Positions 5,238-5,278 of a DNA stretch of 5,278 bases are shown piece after piece. Numbering within the stretch: the stretch's first letter is position 1; the number at the start of each line of letters is the position of its first letter. The stretch lies in NCBI GenBank assembly GCA_017454585.1, contig JAFTCU010000011.1:1-5278 (forward strand), read 5' to 3'. The translations under genes and the position numbers were made by a program. The notes beneath the pieces are model-generated. The model searched no databases, was not told where the DNA came from, and saw only the letters and a program-made list of their open reading frames with translations. Source of the DNA: Thermoguttaceae bacterium (GTDB lineage Bacteria > Planctomycetota > Planctomycetia > Pirellulales > Thermoguttaceae).

Positions 5238-5278
5238 AAATTCAGATTTGGCAGATGGTTTTATTGACGACGCTGGAA
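5225..5278. repeat. Inverted repeat pair, right copy cut by window end
   Basis: TTCCAGCGTCGTCAA at 5225-5239 has an exact inverted copy, TTGACGACGCTGGAA, at 5264-5278, with a 24-base spacer. The right copy stops at the window edge. If it is a second hairpin in opposite orientation to the first, the next eight bases should be GCGTCGTC. The layout (two short palindromes head to head) resembles REP/BIME-type elements between genes. Confidence 0.7.

Overview
The window is a moderately GC-rich bacterial segment in which every gene I can support lies on the + strand. It opens with the C-terminal half of a bacterial-type prolyl-tRNA synthetase (proS, cut by the window edge). Two short, well-conserved housekeeping genes follow: panD (aspartate 1-decarboxylase, for pantothenate and coenzyme A) and pgsA (phosphatidylglycerophosphate synthase, for anionic phospholipid). 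Next come an unrecognised, strongly basic 85-residue protein and a 773-residue secreted multidomain protein with a glycoside-hydrolase-like TIM barrel.

Layout: proS (2-841) is separated from panD (1033-1386) by a GC-rich imperfect inverted-repeat element (851-974) made of several small hairpins, of REP or MITE type. panD and pgsA (1419-1994) are 32 bases apart and probably cotranscribed, and a very clear intrinsic terminator (2018-2064) closes that unit. The AT-rich stretch that follows has phased T-tracts, a near-consensus housekeeping promoter (TTGACA, 17 bases, TATACT) and a leader of about 160 bases with two hairpins. It leads into the small basic protein gene (2316-2573), which ends at a second clear intrinsic terminator (2662-2696). 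The small gene is therefore an independent transcription unit. The large secreted protein (2886-5207) has its own plausible promoter at 2741-2768. After it lies a perfect small hairpin and the start of what looks like its reverse-complement twin, cut by the window end.

Organism: the large exported protein, with a Sec signal peptide, beta-sandwich N-terminus, TIM barrel and small C-terminal beta domain, and the GC-rich hairpins between genes would suit a polysaccharide-degrading member of the PVC group (for example Lentisphaeria/Victivallales, Kiritimatiellae or Verrucomicrobia), perhaps from a gut. This is inference from style only; nothing in the window fixes the taxonomy. The first three genes are housekeeping genes from unrelated pathways (translation, cofactor, membrane lipid), so their adjacency implies shared expression at most.

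I see no CRISPR array, tRNA or rRNA, transposase, phage gene or obvious defence system. The least explained parts are the small basic gene with its structured leader, the active-site deviation in the TIM-barrel protein, and the two palindromic repeat elements.
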